From: Candidatus Zixiibacteriota bacterium
GTDB taxonomy: Bacteria > Zixibacteria > MSB-5A5 > GN15 > JAAZOE01
Direction: 5' to 3'
Length of the DNA: 7,995 bases
Assembly: GCA_028700875.1 (NCBI GenBank)
Contig: JAQVRW010000132.1
Coordinates: forward strand, 1-7,995
The notes below the pieces were generated by a model that did no database searches, was not told where the DNA came from, and saw nothing but the letters and a program-made list of their open reading frames with translations. Below are positions 6,568 through 7,995 of this stretch, in pieces. Both the position numbers and the translations under genes were made by a program. The stretch's first letter is position 1. Each line of letters begins with the position of its first letter.

Positions 6568-7554
6568 ATGGCGATTTTCATCGATAAGAAGACTCGTCTG
6601 GTGGTGCAGGGAATCACCGGGCGCGACGGCGCCTTCCACGCCCAGCAAATGAAAAAGTACGGCACCAACGTCGTGGCCGGTGTCACGCCCGGTAAGGCCG
6701 GGGCCAAGGTCGACGGCATCCCGGTTTTCAACAGCGTGGCCGACGCGGTGAAGGCCACCGGCGCCAATACCTCGGTCATTTATGTTCCTCCGGTCTTCGC
6801 GATCGATTCCATTTACGAGGCGGCTGATGCCGGGATCGACACGATCGTGTGCATCACCGAGGGTCTCCCTGCCAACGACATGATGAAAGTGTATCATTAC
6901 CTCAAGGCCAAAGGCGTCCGCCTGATCGGCCCCAACAGCCCCGGCCTGATATCTCCCGGACTGTCCAAGGTCGGCATCATTCCCGGCACGATCTGCACTC
7001 CCGGCCCGATCGGGGTGGTCTCGCGCAGCGGCACCTTGACCTATGAAGTCATCTTCGCGCTTACCTCCGCCGGCTTGGGCCAATCCACCTGCATCGGCAT
7101 CGGCGGCGACCAGGTCATCGGCACCAATTTCATCGACGTTCTGACCGCGTTCGAGGCCGACAAGGCCACCAAGGCGGTGGTCATGATCGGCGAAATCGGC
7201 GGGGCCGATGAAGAAGAAGCGGCCGCCTTTGTCGCCAAAAAGATGAGCAAGCCGGTGGTGGCCTTTATCGCCGGCCGCACGGCGCCTCCGGGCAAACGGA
7301 TGGGACACGCCGGGGCGATCATCTCGGGCAGTTCCGGCACGGCCGCCGACAAGGTGACGGCGCTGAATGCCGTCGGTATTCCCGTGGCAACCTCGCCTCT
7401 GGATATCCCCGGTCTGGTGACCGAACGGCTCAAGACCTTCCGGGCCGGGGCGAAGAAGGCGGGTGCAAAAAAAGGCAAGGCTCCCAAGAAAGCCGTCAAA
7501 CCGGCTGCCGCCAAAAAGAAACCGGCGGCGAAGAAAGCCCGCGGAAAGCGGTGA
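6568..7554 (+). CDS. sucD: Succinyl-CoA ligase, alpha subunit, with lysine-rich C-terminal tail
   Basis: The alpha subunit, 328 residues, partner of SucC. It binds CoA and carries the phosphohistidine. Seen are the CoA-binding Rossmann start VVQGITGRDGAFHAQQM (12-28), VTPGKAG (39-45), VPPVFAIDSIYEA (73-85), GPNSPG (121-126), SRSGTLTYE (152-160), the conserved glutamate in IGEIGG (E209) and the active-site histidine in RMGHAGAIISG (H247). Two features are odd. The CoA loop reads GPNSPG where the E. coli enzyme has GPNCPG. After the normal end of the family (about residue 290; E. coli SucD is 289 aa), roughly 35 residues follow, made almost only of Lys, Ala, Gly, Pro and Arg, with 16 basic and no acidic residues at 294-328. 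The core is complete, so the enzyme should be active. The tail is probably disordered. The stop overlaps the ribosome binding site of korD. Confidence 0.96.
   Translation: MAIFIDKKTRLVVQGITGRDGAFHAQQMKKYGTNVVAGVTPGKAGAKVDGIPVFNSVADAVKATGANTSVIYVPPVFAIDSIYEAADAGIDTIVCITEGLPANDMMKVYHYLKAKGVRLIGPNSPGLISPGLSKVGIIPGTICTPGPIGVVSRSGTLTYEVIFALTSAGLGQSTCIGIGGDQVIGTNFIDVLTAFEADKATKAVVMIGEIGGADEEEAAAFVAKKMSKPVVAFIAGRTAPPGKRMGHAGAIISGSSGTAADKVTALNAVGIPVATSPLDIPGLVTERLKTFRAGAKKAGAKKGKAPKKAVKPAAAKKKPAAKKARGKR
7447..7551 (+). other. Region encoding the histone H1-like basic tail of SucD
   Basis: Codons 294-328 of sucD encode Lys 14 times and Arg twice among 35 residues, in runs such as AKKAGAKKGKAPKK and AAAKKKPAAKKARGKR, with no acidic or aromatic residue. 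Both Lys codons and several Ala codons are mixed, so this is not a simple DNA repeat or slippage tract. The composition resembles the C-terminal tails of histone H1-like and HU-like bacterial proteins. Its function on a metabolic enzyme is unknown. Confidence 0.85.
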
Positions 7555-7558
7555 GGAG
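7553..7558 (+). promoter_or_regulatory. Ribosome binding site fixing the korD start at 7565
   Basis: GAGGAG overlaps the sucD stop codon and lies six bases before the ATG at 7565. The same frame is open upstream to an ATG at 7463 inside the sucD tail, but that start has no ribosome binding site and would add an unrelated basic peptide. The shorter protein is the right call. Confidence 0.75.
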
Positions 7559-7564
7559 ATAATC

Positions 7565-7840
7565 ATGGCCGAAAAGAAATCCGAAGAGAAGGTTGGTCAG
7601 CAGCCGGCGCCCGAAAAGAAAGTCACTTATCCCTTTCAGGAAGGGAAAGGACTACCGCCGCTGAACCTTTATCTGCACTGGTGCAAGGCCTGCAATATCT
7701 GCATCAGTTTCTGCCCGCAAAAGGTATTCGATCCGGACCGGGAGGGTAAACCGATCGTGGCCCGTCCGGAGAAATGTACGCAGTGCGGCATATGCTGGCT
7801 GCATTGCCCGGATTTCGTGATAACCTCAAACTACAAGTGA
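7565..7840 (+). CDS. korD: 2-oxoglutarate:ferredoxin oxidoreductase, delta (2x[4Fe-4S]) subunit
   Basis: A 91-residue ferredoxin-like protein. Two complete CxxCxxCxxxCP motifs, C40-C43-C46-C50 and C71-C74-C77-C81, each bind a [4Fe-4S] cluster. PPLNLYLHWCKACNIC and CPQKVFDPD are typical of the delta subunit of 2-oxoacid:ferredoxin oxidoreductases, specifically the 2-oxoglutarate type (KorD/OorD). It passes electrons from the thiamine diphosphate site of KorAB to ferredoxin, in the cytosol. About 20 charged, Lys/Glu-rich residues precede the conserved part and are probably flexible. It sits ten bases after sucD and ten bases before korA, so it is co-expressed with both. A pyruvate or branched-chain oxoacid enzyme is less likely given the sucCD neighbours. 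This order (ferredoxin subunit first) matches the oorDABC arrangement. Confidence 0.92.
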   Translation: MAEKKSEEKVGQQPAPEKKVTYPFQEGKGLPPLNLYLHWCKACNICISFCPQKVFDPDREGKPIVARPEKCTQCGICWLHCPDFVITSNYK

Positions 7841-7850
7841 GGATATCGGT

Positions 7851-7995
7851 ATGTCGAATGATAATACTCCCGTCCGTCGGTTGATGCAGGGGAACGAGGC
7901 TTGCGCCCTCGGGGCGATTTACGCCGGGTGCCGCTTTTTCGGCGGTTATCCCATCACCCCGTCCACCGAGATCGCCGAAGGAATGGCCAGGATGC
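7851..7995 (+). CDS. korA: 2-oxoglutarate:ferredoxin oxidoreductase, alpha subunit (partial, runs off the window)
   Basis: The first 48 codons of a gene cut by the window end. The peptide contains MQGNEACALGAIYAGCRFF (12-30) and GGYPITPSTEIAE (31-43), the hallmark opening of the alpha subunit of 2-oxoglutarate (and related) ferredoxin oxidoreductases. This subunit takes part in binding 2-oxoglutarate and thiamine diphosphate, together with the beta subunit expected downstream. GAGGA (7839-7843), overlapping the korD stop, is seven bases from the ATG. Whether the gamma domain is fused to alpha or encoded separately cannot be seen here. The 2-oxoglutarate assignment rests on the KorD type and the sucCD context. 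Confidence 0.93.
   Translation, partial: MSNDNTPVRRLMQGNEACALGAIYAGCRFFGGYPITPSTEIAEGMARM

Noticed and set aside
7463..7564. Upstream extension of korD into the sucD tail, giving a basic N-terminus
   Set aside because: There is no ribosome binding site at 7463, whereas the ATG at 7565 has GAGGAG at good spacing. The extension is just the lysine-coding tail of sucD read in another frame.
6535..7566. Open frame of about 343 codons on the minus strand opposite sucD
   Set aside because: A shadow of sucD. It spans exactly the coding extent of that gene and shows no motif of its own.

Overview
The window holds eight protein-coding genes, all on the + strand, with no RNA genes, mobile elements or CRISPR array. 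It looks like core metabolic chromosome of a GC-rich bacterium that grows anaerobically or uses ferredoxin-based metabolism. The main evidence is a ferredoxin-linked 2-oxoglutarate oxidoreductase (korD, korA...) placed directly behind succinyl-CoA ligase (sucCD). The same gene order, sucC-sucD-oorD-oorA, is known from Campylobacter-type Epsilonproteobacteria. However, the GTPase and carbamate kinase genes next door and the protein style fit a deep-branching or poorly cultured lineage (FCB-group/Zixibacteria-like or Deltaproteobacteria-like) equally well. I cannot fix the taxon from sequence alone.

Layout. Positions 57-1553 encode an aldehyde dehydrogenase. A 172-base gap follows, containing a small hairpin. 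From 1726 the genes are packed head to tail with gaps of only 5-17 bases: a CpgS-like (cyclic 2,3-diphosphoglycerate synthetase family, COG2403-type) P-loop GTPase (1726-3060), carbamate kinase (3066-4028), a CCA-adding enzyme/poly(A) polymerase family nucleotidyltransferase with an HD domain (4040-5398), sucC (5416-6558), sucD (6568-7554), korD (7565-7840) and the first 48 codons of korA (7851 to the window end). The spacing suggests one long operon. A perfect extended -10 motif in an AT-rich patch of the CCA gene could give sucCD-kor a second promoter.

How the genes work together. KorDA(BC) converts 2-oxoglutarate and CoA to succinyl-CoA with reduction of ferredoxin, and SucCD converts succinyl-CoA to succinate with formation of ATP or GTP. 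Both reactions are reversible, so the pair could serve an oxidative TCA branch, a fermentation, or a reductive branch. Carbamate kinase makes ATP from carbamoyl phosphate. Its partner GTPase has no established bacterial role. No arginine deiminase or carbamoyltransferase gene is visible to supply carbamoyl phosphate. The aldehyde dehydrogenase could feed an acid into the same pathway, but its substrate is not readable from the sequence.

The two most unusual things are a histone H1-like, lysine/alanine/proline-rich tail of about 35 residues on SucD, and the tight coupling of the CpgS-like GTPase to carbamate kinase. I did not find a clear new defence or mobile system.
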